Below are positions 26,051 to 36,062 of a DNA stretch of 64,000 nt, piece after piece. The position numbers and the translations under genes are program-made. The notes under the pieces were generated by a model. That model was given only the letters and a program-made list of their open reading frames with translations, did not search any database and had not been told where the DNA came from. Where the stretch lies: NCBI RefSeq assembly GCF_003627955.1, contig NZ_RBWS01000004.1, positions 186,001-250,000 of the forward strand. The letters are read 5' to 3'. Each line of letters opens with the position of its first letter. Within the stretch, counting starts at the first letter, position 1. Source of the DNA: Sphingobacterium puteale (GTDB lineage: Bacteria > Bacteroidota > Bacteroidia > Sphingobacteriales > Sphingobacteriaceae).

Positions 26051-27211
26051 ATGGCGATGAAAGAGACACCAAATGATACGGGTTTTAAACCCAAAAAAAG
26101 CGTCGCACTTTCGGGTGTTCCGGCTGGAAATACAGCGCTGAGCACCGTGGGGAAAAGTGGTAATGACCTCCATTATCGGGGATATGATATCCTGGATTTA
26201 GCCCATCAGGCCAGCTTTGAAGAAGTTGCTTACCTGCTGATTTACGGAAATCTTCCTACACAGGCGCAGTTAACGACTTATCAAGGCCAGTTACTTAGTC
26301 AGCGCGGTCTGCCGATTACAGTACAACAGGTATTGAAACAGTTGCCTTCTACAGCACATGCCATGGACGTGCTGCGCACCTATGTTTCTTTTTTTGGAAG
26401 TGTAAATCCGGAAAAGGAAAATCACGCTTTGGCAGGAGCCAGGGACATTGCCAATCGTTTGATGGCATCCATGGCTTCGGCTTTGCTTTATTGGTACCAC
26501 TTTAGTCAAAATGGACGTGAAATTCGGGTGGAAACCGATGACCCAACCCTTGGGGGGCACTTTTTGCATCTGCTACATGGGAAGGCACCATCCGATTCCT
26601 GGGTGCGGGCCATGCAAATCTCGCTTAACTTATATGCTGAACATGAATTTAATGCCTCTACCTTTGCTGCACGGGTAATTGCGGGGACGGGATCCGATAT
26701 GTACTCCTGTATTGCCGGTGCAATCGGGGCTCTACGGGGACCAAAACATGGCGGCGCAAATGAAGTTGCTTTTGAGATCCAGAGCCGTTATGCGAATGCT
26801 GATGAAGCCGAAGCCGATATCCGGAAAAGACTGGAAAATAAAGAAGTTATAATTGGTTTTGGACATCCTGTCTATACCATTTCAGATCCAAGAAATCAGG
26901 TTATCAAGCAGGTCGCCAAGGAATTATCCGAGGAGGCCGGTGATATGACATTGTACCTGATTGCCGAACGGCTGGAGAAAGTGATGTGGGAAGAAAAACG
27001 GATGTTCCCTAATTTGGACTGGTACTCGGCCGTTTCCTATCATCTGATGGGAATACCTACTGAGATGTTTACCCCTTTGTTTGTGCTTTCACGTATCACA
27101 GGCTGGTCTGCACATGTTTTTGAACAACGGCAAGATGGCAAAATCATCCGGCCGAGCGCAAATTATATCGGTCCCGATGATCGGCCGTTTGTGCCAATTT
27201 CAGAACGATAA
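26051..27211 (+). CDS. prpC: 2-methylcitrate synthase
   Basis: Condenses propionyl-CoA with oxaloacetate to 2-methylcitrate. It belongs to the citrate-synthase family and its length of 386 residues is typical of the short type II/methylcitrate group. Motifs include [20 protein letters not shown] at the N-terminus, the substrate-binding [29 protein letters not shown], and the catalytic [15 protein letters not shown] with the second active-site histidine. The C-terminal block has [20 protein letters not shown]. Assignment as the methylcitrate enzyme, not TCA citrate synthase, rests on the flanking prpB and prpD genes. Confidence 0.93.
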   Translation: MAMKETPNDTGFKPKKSVALSGVPAGNTALSTVGKSGNDLHYRGYDILDLAHQASFEEVAYLLIYGNLPTQAQLTTYQGQLLSQRGLPITVQQVLKQLPSTAHAMDVLRTYVSFFGSVNPEKENHALAGARDIANRLMASMASALLYWYHFSQNGREIRVETDDPTLGGHFLHLLHGKAPSDSWVRAMQISLNLYAEHEFNASTFAARVIAGTGSDMYSCIAGAIGALRGPKHGGANEVAFEIQSRYANADEAEADIRKRLENKEVIIGFGHPVYTISDPRNQVIKQVAKELSEEAGDMTLYLIAERLEKVMWEEKRMFPNLDWYSAVSYHLMGIPTEMFTPLFVLSRITGWSAHVFEQRQDGKIIRPSANYIGPDDRPFVPISER

Positions 27212-27366
27212 ATCGGTATGGTATGTATAATGGCGTGAACGAAATTGGAAGAAACGGCTTGGAGCCCTGATGAAAGGATATTTTGGTGTTTTTTCGTTTG
27301 ATGGGTACGGGCAGTTTCTGAAATAAATAAATTGAAAATAAAGATAGCTTTTATAAGAAAAAAATA

Positions 27367-28818
27367 ATGAGTTCAACAATATTAAATGAGCGACCACAGC
27401 CCGATCAGGTCCTGGTGGCGATAGTGGATTATGTACTAAATTACAAGATAGAAAGTAAAACGGCATGGAATACAGCTTTTTATTGTTTCCTGGATACCAT
27501 AGGTTGTGGGTTGGAAGCGCTGACCTATCCCGCTTGCACCAAATTACTTGGTCCGGTTGTCCCGGGGACGATTGTTCCTAACGGTGCGAAAGTACCCGGA
27601 ACGAATTATCAGTTGGATCCCATACAGGCTGCATTCAATATCGGCACCTTAGTTCGCTGGCTGGATTTTAACGATACTTGGCTAGCGGCGGAATGGGGGC
27701 ATCCATCAGATAATCTTGGCGGTATTCTGGCGACTGCAGACTGGTTGAGCCGAACGCAGATCGCCAAAGGAGGGAAATCCCTAAAGACGAAACAGGTGCT
27801 CGAAGCCATGATTATGGCGCATGAAATTCAGGGGGTTCTGGCGCTTGAAAACTCATTCAATAAAGTGGGATTGGATCACGTTATTTTAGTGAAAGTCGCT
27901 TCTACAGCTGTTGTCGGTAAGCTCTTGGGGCTCAGTAGGGAAGAGTTGCTCAATGCCATATCACTTGCCTTTGTCGACGGGCAGGCCCTGCGTACTTATC
28001 GTCATGCGCCCAATACAGGGAGCCGTAAATCATGGGCTGCCGGCGACGCGACTTCGCGTGCCGTACGCCTTGCTTTAATCGCCAAAACGGGTGAAATGGG
28101 ATATCCCTCTGTGTTAACAGCACCTATATGGGGCTTCTATGATGTTTCATTTAAAGGGAATCCATTTAAATTCCAGCGCGATTATGGATCTTACGTAATG
28201 GAAAATATTCTGTTCAAAATCTCTTTCCCTGCTGAATTTCATGCGCAGACTGCTGCCGAAGCGGCGATGCAGCTTCACCAGCAGTTAAAAGAATTTGGGA
28301 AAAATAGCGATGATATCGAGCGTGTCACCATTCGTACGCATGAAGCCGCAATTCGGATCATAGACAAGAAAGGGCCTTTACATAATCCGGCCGATCGCGA
28401 CCACTGTATTCAGTACATGGTTGCGGTACCTCTAATTTTTGGACGATTGACGGCGGAGGATTATGAAAATCATATTGCGCAGGATCCACGTATTGACAGC
28501 CTGCGGGATAAGATTTTCTGTGTCGAAGATCCTCAGTTTACAGTAGATTACCATGATCCACAAAAAAGGGCGATCTCCAATGCACTGACGGTGGTCTTGA
28601 AAGATGGGACAGTATTGCCGGAGCTGGTTGTGGAATATCCTATTGGACATCCACGACGTCGGGAGGAAGGAATACCGAAGCTGATTGAAAAGTATAAGAC
28701 GAATCTTGCTCGTGTATTTGCCGAAAAACAACAAAAACAATTGCTCGAAGTGACCTTGGATTACGATACATTCATTGATCTGGATGTATCTGATCTGATG
28801 GATCTTCTGGCCCGATAA
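27367..28818 (+). CDS. prpD: 2-methylcitrate dehydratase
   Basis: MmgE/PrpD-family dehydratase of 483 residues that converts 2-methylcitrate to 2-methylaconitate. The family core is readable: [20 protein letters not shown], the [24 protein letters not shown] region, [44 protein letters not shown], and [14 protein letters not shown]. It is iron-sulphur independent, so no separate aconitase-type acnD/prpF pair is required. It follows prpC by 155 bp and ends the cluster, with a hairpin terminator at 28826. Confidence 0.94.
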   Translation: MSSTILNERPQPDQVLVAIVDYVLNYKIESKTAWNTAFYCFLDTIGCGLEALTYPACTKLLGPVVPGTIVPNGAKVPGTNYQLDPIQAAFNIGTLVRWLDFNDTWLAAEWGHPSDNLGGILATADWLSRTQIAKGGKSLKTKQVLEAMIMAHEIQGVLALENSFNKVGLDHVILVKVASTAVVGKLLGLSREELLNAISLAFVDGQALRTYRHAPNTGSRKSWAAGDATSRAVRLALIAKTGEMGYPSVLTAPIWGFYDVSFKGNPFKFQRDYGSYVMENILFKISFPAEFHAQTAAEAAMQLHQQLKEFGKNSDDIERVTIRTHEAAIRIIDKKGPLHNPADRDHCIQYMVAVPLIFGRLTAEDYENHIAQDPRIDSLRDKIFCVEDPQFTVDYHDPQKRAISNALTVVLKDGTVLPELVVEYPIGHPRRREEGIPKLIEKYKTNLARVFAEKQQKQLLEVTLDYDTFIDLDVSDLMDLLAR

Positions 28819-28825
28819 GAACAAG

Positions 28826-28872
28826 AAACCATTGACTGGTGTAATTGAGTTATTACTGGTCAATGGTTTTTT
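28826..28872. terminator. Terminator between prpD and the fadB-like gene
   Basis: An 11-bp perfect stem (AAACCATTGAC at 28826-28836 with GTCAATGGTTT at 28859-28869), a long loop that can fold further, and a T run to 28872 on the plus strand. It lies between convergent genes. Confidence 0.75.
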
Positions 28873-28951
28873 AGCTTGTTATTTATAGAAGAGCTTAAGC
28901 CTTAGATAGACATTTTGCTTGATTCCACGTTCTTTAATAAATGCTGATCGT

Positions 28952-31072
28952 TTAATTCAAAGACTGTTTTCCTGTCCAATTTGAATCTAAACCCGTATAA
29001 AAGGTAAAATTTCTATCGGCAAGTTTTCTTAACGATTGTGGGATTTCCCATTGTTCACCAAATGGTAGAAACGATTGGCACTCCTCCATAAAAATTGGGA
29101 GCGTTGTTAGGTCGATATGGCCAAACACTCCCCCGGTATGTGCGGCATATCCCACGCCGAGGATTGAACCTATATCGCCATCTATGGTTTCTTCCAATAT
29201 ACCTTCTTCCAGACAGCGGTAGCTATCCAAAGCCATGACATGGAGCAGTCTCTTACGTATTATATCGGCTGACCAAGACCCTTCGGAGGTCGGTAGAGCA
29301 GGATTCCGCCAGATTGTTTTTGTTCCAAAAGCAGGGTCGTAGTCATAGAATCCATGGCCTGATTTTCTGCCTTTTCTGCCATTCTCAATCATTTTGTTCA
29401 GGTGGGCATAAGCACGTCGTTGACTGTTATGGAGTGTTGGGAATTGATCGTACACGTGCACCATCAGTTCCAGTGAAATTTCATCCAGCACGGCCAATGG
29501 GCCAACAGCAAATCCTGCCTGAATGGCTTCTTCTTCGATCTGAATCGCAGGAACACCTTCCAGCAACATCGTGATTGCCTCCAGTAAATAATGGAAGAAA
29601 ATGCGTGAGGTAAAAAATCCGGGTCCATCATGCACGACAATGGGGATTTTGCCCAGGCGCAACGTTACTGCAATTGCCTTTTGCAATGTAATATGATCGG
29701 TTTGTGTGCCACATATAATTTCAACCAAGGACATACGGTCTACAGGAGAGAAAAAATGCATGCCAATGAAGCGCTCCGGCCGATCCGTTACATCGGCCAA
29801 TGCCGTAATGGGCAGCGAAGTAGTATTGGAAGCGAAAAAGCCATTTTCGGCGAGATAAGGCAGACTTTGTCGGGTAACCTCAGCTTTTAGCTCCAGATCT
29901 TCAAATACCGCTTCAATAATTAAATCAGCACCGACAAGATCGGCAACTTGCGCACTGGGTTGAATATTGGATAAAAGTTCCTGTTGTTGAATGCCGCTCA
30001 TCTGCCCTTGGGCAAGCCGTTTGTCGCAAAGTTTGGTCGAATAGGCTTTTCCCTGCTCGGCCCGTGCGATAGTCACATCTTTTAAAACCACTGCAATGCC
30101 TGCTTTGGCGGCTTCATAGGCAATACCGGATCCCATCATACCTGCCCCCAGAATTCCTATTTTTTTGACCTTATAATCTCCAAGTGATTTTATCCGGCCG
30201 GGATGCTGGGCCTTTCGAATTCCTTCATGCAGCGTCCTGATCATATGGAGGGGTTCCGGAGCCCTTAATACCTGAGAATAGCGTGATGTTTCAGCCGTTA
30301 CCGAACCAGTTAATGATAAAGACGGGGCTGTTTTCAGCAGTTCCACGACAGCATTGCTACCGGGTAATAATCCTCTTGTTTTCTTTAAAATAGCGGAGCA
30401 GGTCGCTTCAAATTCCGCAGATGGCATGGTTGAATAGGCAGCAGAAACAGATTGCTTTGAATTTGTAAGGATCCAGTTTTTCGCTTGCAATAGGCACAGA
30501 TCAAAATCGGCTGCTACTTCGTTCAATAAACCCGATTCAAGCGCCGTTTGACCCGGTATAAGGCCGGGTTGGGTCAACAGGTTCAGTGCTTGGACGGAAC
30601 CTACAAGCTGTGGTAGACAGATCGTCGCTCCAAAACCGGTAAAAAGCCCAAATTTACTTTCGGGAAAACCCATTTTAATTCCCGGACCTGCGATACGGTA
30701 GTCTGACCACAACATCGTTGCTAAACCAATACCTGTGCATTCATCATCAAAAATAGACACAATTGGTTTGTTTTGGCTTTTCCATTGTAGTGCCTGTAGG
30801 GTGGTTTTTAATAGGGTCTCAGGATCGAATCGACCACTGGACACTTGATCGAATAGGGAAAGATAATCGGTCTGTTTGTTATTTAACGGACAGGTATAGA
30901 TCATTCCCCGAACCTCTTTTTCATGAAGAATGGCCGTTACTAGGGCAACGAACTGCTGCAAACGATCGAGTATGCCTTGTTCGTCGGCTATGGCATCGGC
31001 GAATGGTTTTATGGTGACAATATGTTGATTGTCATGCTGTATGTCAAAATAGGGCTGAGTATTATAATTCAT
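28952..31072 (-). CDS. Fused enoyl-CoA hydratase / 3-hydroxyacyl-CoA dehydrogenase (FadJ/FadB-like)
   Basis: Beta-oxidation protein of 706 residues with an N-terminal crotonase-like domain (about 1-290) and a C-terminal 3-hydroxyacyl-CoA dehydrogenase (about 300-700). The dehydrogenase is canonical: KKIGILGAGMMGSGIAYEAA for NAD binding, ERFIGMHFFSPVDRMSLVEII with the catalytic histidine, and VVHDGPGFFTSRIFFHYLLE. The hydratase keeps the second catalytic-glutamate region (FPESKFGLFTGFGAT). The first Glu, normally in a GGGCE-L motif before the DYR, appears to be Ala here (GIGLATMLWSDYRIA), so hydratase activity is in question. It lies 38 bp upstream of nothing on its own strand except the acyl-CoA dehydrogenase that precedes it (31111), so the two form an operon. 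Confidence 0.9.
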   Translation of the reverse strand: MNYNTQPYFDIQHDNQHIVTIKPFADAIADEQGILDRLQQFVALVTAILHEKEVRGMIYTCPLNNKQTDYLSLFDQVSSGRFDPETLLKTTLQALQWKSQNKPIVSIFDDECTGIGLATMLWSDYRIAGPGIKMGFPESKFGLFTGFGATICLPQLVGSVQALNLLTQPGLIPGQTALESGLLNEVAADFDLCLLQAKNWILTNSKQSVSAAYSTMPSAEFEATCSAILKKTRGLLPGSNAVVELLKTAPSLSLTGSVTAETSRYSQVLRAPEPLHMIRTLHEGIRKAQHPGRIKSLGDYKVKKIGILGAGMMGSGIAYEAAKAGIAVVLKDVTIARAEQGKAYSTKLCDKRLAQGQMSGIQQQELLSNIQPSAQVADLVGADLIIEAVFEDLELKAEVTRQSLPYLAENGFFASNTTSLPITALADVTDRPERFIGMHFFSPVDRMSLVEIICGTQTDHITLQKAIAVTLRLGKIPIVVHDGPGFFTSRIFFHYLLEAITMLLEGVPAIQIEEEAIQAGFAVGPLAVLDEISLELMVHVYDQFPTLHNSQRRAYAHLNKMIENGRKGRKSGHGFYDYDPAFGTKTIWRNPALPTSEGSWSADIIRKRLLHVMALDSYRCLEEGILEETIDGDIGSILGVGYAAHTGGVFGHIDLTTLPIFMEECQSFLPFGEQWEIPQSLRKLADRNFTFYTGLDSNWTGKQSLN

Positions 31073-31110
31073 TATATTGAATTTATTTTTTTGTATTGAA
31101 AATGGTTATG

Positions 31111-32283
31111 TTAGCTAGTTTTGTTCCGCTGATAGTTTACCTTATCAATCGTCATCTTAGCAATGATTTCCAACATAATCTCAGATGTTCCACCGATGAT
31201 TGTGCCCACTCTTACATCCCGATACAGACGTGCGATTTTGTAATCTTCGGTAAATCCGTAGCCTCCAAATAACTGCAGACAATTGCTGACCACCTGAACG
31301 GCGAGTTCACTTGCCTGGAGTTTGGCTATGGAACAGTCCTGGACGGTATATTCCCCTTGGTTCTGAAGATCACAACATTGATAAACAAATGCTTTTGTGG
31401 TTGCGATATCGGCAGCCATTTGCGCAATGCGGTGTCGGATGGCCTGAAAATCATGGAGCTTTTTACCGAATGCCTCCCGTTGACCGATATATTCCAGGGT
31501 ATATTGTAATGCCGAATCCGCTGTTGCAAGACTATGGATGGCGGCGGTTAAACGTTCTAATTGTAAACCCGCCATTAAGTAGCTGAAGCCTTCATTTTCA
31601 ACGCCAATCAAGTTGGAAACCGGAACCTGGACCTGATCGAAACTCAATTCAGCTGTGTCGGAGGCATGCCAGCCTAATTTATGGATCTTATTGGCCGAAA
31701 CACCCGTAGCATTTCTTTCGATCAGCAGCAGACTGATCCCTTTTGTTCCTTTTTCCGGAGCCGTTTTTACTGCAGTAATAAAAAAATCTCCATAATAACC
31801 GTTGGTGATAAAGGTCTTGGAACCATTTACAATATAATGGCCGCCCGATCGAACGGCTGTCGTCTTGATCTGTTTGACGTCAGACCCAGCTCCCGGCTCG
31901 GTGATGGCAACGGCGCTGACCATATCACCGGCAATAACTGGCTTGAGATAACGTTCTTTGAGTTCTTCAGATGCATATTTTAATAAATAGGGAGCTGACA
32001 TATACTGGATAACTAAGGCGGATATTGTAAACCCTCCTGAAAAACAATAGGATAGTTCTTCACATAGGATCAGCGAATAATAAAAATCTAAGTCCAGACC
32101 ACCGTACTCTTCAGGGTAATTGAGTCCCATGAAACCCATGTCACCCATTTTCTTCCAGATGCTCCGATCTATTTCACCTTGTTGTTCCCATTGATCTATA
32201 TGTGGGATAATTTCCTTGTGAATAAATGCCCGAATGGTCTCGCGAAAAATCTGATGTTCAGCTGTGAGCTTGCTTGCCTGCAT
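31111..32283 (-). CDS. Acyl-CoA dehydrogenase
   Basis: FAD-dependent acyl-CoA dehydrogenase, 390 residues, first step of beta-oxidation or branched-chain acyl-CoA breakdown. Conserved blocks are NYPEEYGGLDLDFYYSLILCEEL, the FAD-binding AVAITEPGAGSDVKQIKTTA, ITNGYYGDFFITAVKT, and LQLFGGYGFTEDYKIARLYRDVRVGTI. The common catalytic Glu near the C-terminus is Gly here (TIIGGTSEIM). A Glu is instead present in MAGLQLERLTAAI, the position used by long-chain and isovaleryl-CoA dehydrogenases, so it belongs with that catalytic type. It is 38 bp upstream of the fused hydratase/dehydrogenase on the same strand. Confidence 0.93.
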   Translation of the reverse strand: MQASKLTAEHQIFRETIRAFIHKEIIPHIDQWEQQGEIDRSIWKKMGDMGFMGLNYPEEYGGLDLDFYYSLILCEELSYCFSGGFTISALVIQYMSAPYLLKYASEELKERYLKPVIAGDMVSAVAITEPGAGSDVKQIKTTAVRSGGHYIVNGSKTFITNGYYGDFFITAVKTAPEKGTKGISLLLIERNATGVSANKIHKLGWHASDTAELSFDQVQVPVSNLIGVENEGFSYLMAGLQLERLTAAIHSLATADSALQYTLEYIGQREAFGKKLHDFQAIRHRIAQMAADIATTKAFVYQCCDLQNQGEYTVQDCSIAKLQASELAVQVVSNCLQLFGGYGFTEDYKIARLYRDVRVGTIIGGTSEIMLEIIAKMTIDKVNYQRNKTS

Positions 32284-32628
32284 AATTGTTTATTTTACTT
32301 TTGGTTAATGGTTTCAGTTACTCGATAGAAGACTGAAAACAATTCATTCTTTGCTTTATCTTGGCTTTATAATACCTTTCCCAAAGCATGGGATGTCTAG
32401 TCGAATTTAACGAAAAGCAGTGGCTTTTTTGCAAATATTTATTGTTTATTTTTTGTAAAATAGATTAGGTAGGGAACTTTTTGCCTGATTTTTTTTCTAT
32501 TTATTCTGTTTATGCTGGAAAAATATAGAAATAGGATTCGCTTGTTTACTTTATATTTTTTATCTTTAGGAAAGGGATGATGCCCTTGTCCATCATGTTC
32601 AAAAGAAAACAATTATAAACAGAATAAC
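32284..32628. other. Divergent intergenic region with possible thiolase promoter
   Basis: 345 bp between the acyl-CoA dehydrogenase and the thiolase genes, AT-rich with no ORF. The plus strand carries TATCTTTAG at 32561-32569, the same -7-like string as before prpB, about 60 bp before the thiolase ATG. No clear -33 TTTG lies at 19-21 nt. No minus-strand promoter is obvious. Confidence 0.4.
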
Positions 32629-33807
32629 ATGTCAAAGAGTGTATTTATCGTTGCTGCTAAGCGTACGCCAATCGGAAGTTTCGGCGGTGGTTTGTCATCT
32701 ATTTCCGCGACAGCTCTGGGGGCTCATGCTGTCCGGGCGGTCTTGGATGAGGTCGGTCTTGCGGGAGATCAGGTCGATGAGATTCTGATCGGCAATGTGC
32801 TACAGGCCGATTTGGGACAGGCTCCCGCTCGTCAAGTTGCCCGTCTTGCAGGTTTACCTGACCAGGTGCCGGCAACGACAGTCAATAAAGTATGTGCGAG
32901 TGGTATGAAAGCTATTGCTTTTGCTGCGCAGGCAATACTATTGGGTGATGCAGATGTGGTGGTTGCAGGTGGTATGGAAAGCATGAGCAGGGTACCTTAT
33001 TATGCGAGTGCCATGCGCTGGGGGGCGAAATTCGGAAGCCAAAGTTTTGTCGACGGTTTACAGCGGGACGGTTTAAGTGACGCTTATTCGAATGAAGCAA
33101 TGGGAATTTTTGCTGAACTATGCGCCGAGAAATATGCGATCGGGAGAGCGGAGCAGGATCAGTATGCCATTAGTTCTTACAAACGGAGTCTGGAAGCCTG
33201 GCAGAAAAATAAATTTGTCAACGAAGTAAGCCCGATTTCCATTCAAGGACGTAAAGGCGAACAGACAATCTCTAGAGATGAAGAATTTTCTCAGGTCAAT
33301 TTCGATAAGATTCCCGAATTAAAGCCTGCATTTAAGAAAGATGGTACTGTGACGGCAGCGAATGCATCAACTTTGAGTGACGGTGCCGCTGCAGTGTTAT
33401 TAATGAGTGCGGCAAAAGTAAAGGAATTGGGCCTACAACCTCTGGCTGAAATTGTCGCCTATGCCGATGCCGAACAGGCACCGGAATGGTTTACGACCAG
33501 TCCGAGCCTCGTAACGGATAAGGTGCTGAAGAAAGCGGGATTGACAAAGGAAGATATTGATTACTTTGAATTTAATGAAGCTTTTTCTGTGGTTGCACTT
33601 GCGAACGCAAAAATATTGGATATTCCCTTAAATAAGGTGAATATCTATGGTGGAGCAGTTTCGCTCGGTCACCCATTGGGTTGCTCCGGAGCAAGAATAG
33701 TCGTGACATTAACCCGTATATTACAGCAAGAGGGGGGAGCAATTGGACTCGCCGCCATTTGCAACGGTGGTGGAGGGGCTTCTGGAATGATTATTAAAAG
33801 ATTGTAG
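32629..33807 (+). CDS. Acetyl-CoA acetyltransferase (thiolase)
   Basis: Thiolase of 392 residues that either cleaves 3-ketoacyl-CoA or condenses two acetyl-CoA. The acylated cysteine is Cys89 in TVNKVCASGMKA. The histidine motif is YGGAVSLGHPLGCSGAR and the second catalytic cysteine is in AAICNGGGGASGMI. An NEAF motif (FEFNEAFSVVALAN) is intact. The length and N-terminus (VFIVAAKRTPIGSFGGGLS) fit the acetyl-CoA acetyltransferase group better than the FadA group, but the neighbouring genes are for fatty-acid oxidation, so either direction is possible. It is divergently transcribed from them. Confidence 0.93.
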   Translation: MSKSVFIVAAKRTPIGSFGGGLSSISATALGAHAVRAVLDEVGLAGDQVDEILIGNVLQADLGQAPARQVARLAGLPDQVPATTVNKVCASGMKAIAFAAQAILLGDADVVVAGGMESMSRVPYYASAMRWGAKFGSQSFVDGLQRDGLSDAYSNEAMGIFAELCAEKYAIGRAEQDQYAISSYKRSLEAWQKNKFVNEVSPISIQGRKGEQTISRDEEFSQVNFDKIPELKPAFKKDGTVTAANASTLSDGAAAVLLMSAAKVKELGLQPLAEIVAYADAEQAPEWFTTSPSLVTDKVLKKAGLTKEDIDYFEFNEAFSVVALANAKILDIPLNKVNIYGGAVSLGHPLGCSGARIVVTLTRILQQEGGAIGLAAICNGGGGASGMIIKRL

Positions 33808-33811
33808 TTTC

Positions 33812-33860
33812 TCGTCCAGATCAGGAATTATTTTATATCAGTAATTACTGATCTGGACGA
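33812..33860. terminator. Terminator-like hairpin after thiolase
   Basis: A 13-bp perfect stem (TCGTCCAGATCAG at 33812-33824 with its complement at 33848-33860) that extends by a further AATTA/TAATT helix after a mismatch. It lies between the convergent thiolase and HMA-like genes. No long T tract is present. Confidence 0.65.
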
Positions 33861-33906
33861 AGCCTATGGTTTGGTTGATGACAAAGCGCCAGAAGATCAA
33901 CAAGGG

Positions 33907-34125
33907 TTATTCTTCATATAGACGACTTGCCTCAACACCATGAAGCGCAAGCTCGGACTCTATTTCCGTTGGGTTGAGCCGGATGCCCTCAATGGTGAGC
34001 AGATTATAAATGGAATCCAGATCGATCTTCCATTCATGGATACCATTTAATTTTTCTACAGCTTGTTTGATCTTGTCTACAAGACTGGGGTGTTGTGCAT
34101 TAGTTTCGAAAATGAGCTTTTCCAT
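33907..34125 (-). CDS. Small HMA-like protein without a metal-binding CxxC
   Basis: A 72-residue cytoplasmic protein, MEKLIFETNAQHPSLVDKIK and onward. The beta-alpha-beta-beta-alpha-beta pattern (LIFETN, then DKIKQAVEKLN, WKIDLD, NLLTIEGIRLN, IESELALHGVEASRL) is that of the heavy-metal-associated ferredoxin-like fold. The metal-binding CxxC is absent: the corresponding loop reads NAQHPSLV. Similar degenerate HMA-like proteins occur in Bacteroidota with unknown function. It is a single gene, and the 315-bp upstream spacer to the histidine kinase gene shows no clear promoter. Confidence 0.65.
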   Translation of the reverse strand: MEKLIFETNAQHPSLVDKIKQAVEKLNGIHEWKIDLDSIYNLLTIEGIRLNPTEIESELALHGVEASRLYEE

Positions 34126-34440
34126 CGTGTTTCATATTAGGCCCGATTAGAATAAATCAGGCAGGTTTAACCAAAATAGCGTAGACAATCATTTGATCGG
34201 CTAATTACAATACTCTCAATATAAGAAGAATAATCTGAAATTAATAGTTTAAAGTGACTAAATTGTAATGAAACTGTTAATTTTTGTAATCAATACCTGC
34301 AAATTTTACACTCAGATAAGTATTCTTTTCGGTATTAAATTTTGCGATTCATTGCATCCCGATAAAATGAATCTGACCTGTGGCTGTCTAAAGGAATCGT
34401 TTCGTTGCTAGTGAAATTTTCGTTAAGTTTGAAAGTAATC
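34126..34440. other. Divergent intergenic region, nothing distinctive
   Basis: 315 bp between the HMA-like gene and the histidine kinase gene. It is AT-rich with no ORF, stable hairpin or consensus promoter pair that I can identify. A TTAAATTTTG near 34336 is one base out of register with the -7 consensus. Confidence 0.3.
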
Positions 34441-35175
34441 ATGACGACTGAACTTTCCAATATAATGATCGTATTGCTTCTCGTGGCTGTCATTGTCCTG
34501 TTAATTTTTTATATATTATTGATACGGAAATACAACAGGCTGCGGGGGGAGGAGCTGCGACATAGAGAACTTTTCAAACGCATGGATAATGAGCAGATGG
34601 ATCATGTTTACCGCAATCGTTTAAATCCGCATTTACTGAAAAACTCACTCAATGGTATTCTTTCCCACGCCTATCAAACCTATTATACCATGGATAAATT
34701 GGCGATGGTACTGGATTATGTCTTATATGAAAGTGAGGCTGAACTTGTCTCTCCAAAAGCAGAGATTGAGTTTGCACGGAATTTAATTGAGGTCAATAAG
34801 GTCAAGTTAAGCCCCTTGTTCGATATGCGTGTTAAATTTGATATTGATGAATTGAACGAGTCCCTACTGGAGCGCCCTGCACTGGTTCCGCTAATGACCG
34901 TAGATCTTATTGAGAATGCGTTTAAACATGCTGATTTTCACCATCCTGACTCCTTTATTTCGATCGTATTTACTTTTCGCAATGGTTTGTTGGAATTGAC
35001 AGTCAGCAATAAAATATCGAAACGGTCCCCTCTGTATAAAAGCAAAGGTGGCATAGGCAGCAAGACACTGGAAGAACGCTTGATGCTTTACTATCCGGAT
35101 AGGCACGAGTTAAAACGTTTTGTAGAAAATGATGTCTATAACGCTTACCTTCAGATCAGGTTGTATGAGAATTGA
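34441..35175 (+). CDS. LytS-type sensor histidine kinase (His_kinase family)
   Basis: Membrane sensor kinase of 244 residues. The ATG at 34441 is preferred to a TTG 12 codons upstream. A single membrane segment (about residues 8-28, MIVLLLVAVIVLLIFYILLI) is followed by a short linker and the His_kinase (PF06580-type) domain with RLNPHLLKNSLNGILSH, phospho-acceptor His64. The N-box-like VDLIENAFKHADF lies in the ATPase part, with a short G-box (KGGIGSKTLEERLMLYYP). There is no extracellular sensor of any size. It overlaps the downstream LytTR regulator by 11 bp, a clear two-component pair. Confidence 0.88.
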   Translation: MTTELSNIMIVLLLVAVIVLLIFYILLIRKYNRLRGEELRHRELFKRMDNEQMDHVYRNRLNPHLLKNSLNGILSHAYQTYYTMDKLAMVLDYVLYESEAELVSPKAEIEFARNLIEVNKVKLSPLFDMRVKFDIDELNESLLERPALVPLMTVDLIENAFKHADFHHPDSFISIVFTFRNGLLELTVSNKISKRSPLYKSKGGIGSKTLEERLMLYYPDRHELKRFVENDVYNAYLQIRLYEN

Positions 35176-35890
35176 AAAAGTACTGAAATGCATTTTGCTG
35201 GATGATGAACTGCCGAGCTTACGATTTTTGAAAATGCTCTGTGAACAAATTCCCGGGCTGGAGGTTGTCAGGGCCTTTAATGATCCTTGTGTGTTACTCA
35301 ACGAATACAAAAGTTTAGATTTTGATTTTTGCATCCTGGACATTGAGATGCCACAGTTAAACGGCTTTGATATTGCTAAGGAACTGGAAAACTATCCCAT
35401 TGTTTTTTCGACAGCCTATAAACAGTATGCCAGCGATGCTTTCGATATCAATGCCGTAGATTATATGCGCAAACCAATATCTTTATCGCGCCTTCAGCAG
35501 GCGATTCTAAAAGTAGAACAGGTAATAAATAATCGGCAAACAGACATTTCTCCTTTCGCGCAATTTAATACCAATAAGGGCAAAGCAATACTTTATTTCA
35601 ATCAGATAGACTATATTCAAATTGCGGAGGTGGACAGCCGCGATAAGACCGTATTCCTCTCAGGCGGATCCTCCATATTATTAAAAAATATCAGCTTCGA
35701 CAAGTTGCTGTCCATCTTACCGGAGCAGGATTTTATCCGTATCAGCAAGAAGGAGATTATAGCTCTTAAAATTGTGAAATTCTTTTCGGCGGATATCATC
35801 ACCAGTAACATATTGGATGAGCAAGAATCGGCTATTCTTTTTAGCTTGGGCGAATCCTATAAAAAATCATTCCTCGAGAAATTTGTTTGA
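35165..35890 (+). CDS. LytTR-family response regulator
   Basis: Transcriptional response regulator of 241 residues. The receiver domain (about 1-120) has acidic residues in CILLDDELPSL, phospho-acceptor Asp59 in FCILDIEMPQLNGFD, and a lysine in VDYMRKPISLSRL. The C-terminal LytTR DNA-binding domain (about 140-240) shows DYIQIAEVDSRDKTVFLSGG and FIRISKKEIIALKIVKFF. I start it at ATG 35165, which overlaps the kinase stop; an earlier in-frame ATG at 35129 would add residues before the receiver. It is co-transcribed with the LytS-type kinase. The neighbouring CPA2 antiporter at 36063 may be a target, by position only. Confidence 0.9.
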   Translation: MRIEKVLKCILLDDELPSLRFLKMLCEQIPGLEVVRAFNDPCVLLNEYKSLDFDFCILDIEMPQLNGFDIAKELENYPIVFSTAYKQYASDAFDINAVDYMRKPISLSRLQQAILKVEQVINNRQTDISPFAQFNTNKGKAILYFNQIDYIQIAEVDSRDKTVFLSGGSSILLKNISFDKLLSILPEQDFIRISKKEIIALKIVKFFSADIITSNILDEQESAILFSLGESYKKSFLEKFV

Positions 35891-36062
35891 TTACAAAATT
35901 CCCGGAGTTCATTACAAATTTTTGGCTTCCTAACCCGCAGTAAGATTTAAAACAGGTATAGAATTTTATTTTTGTTGTGGTTGTCTGTTCGAATTGATGA
36001 ATAGTTGATTTTGTGCGGACATTTATCTGCTATTAACACCCGATTTATTTAAAGCGAAAAAG

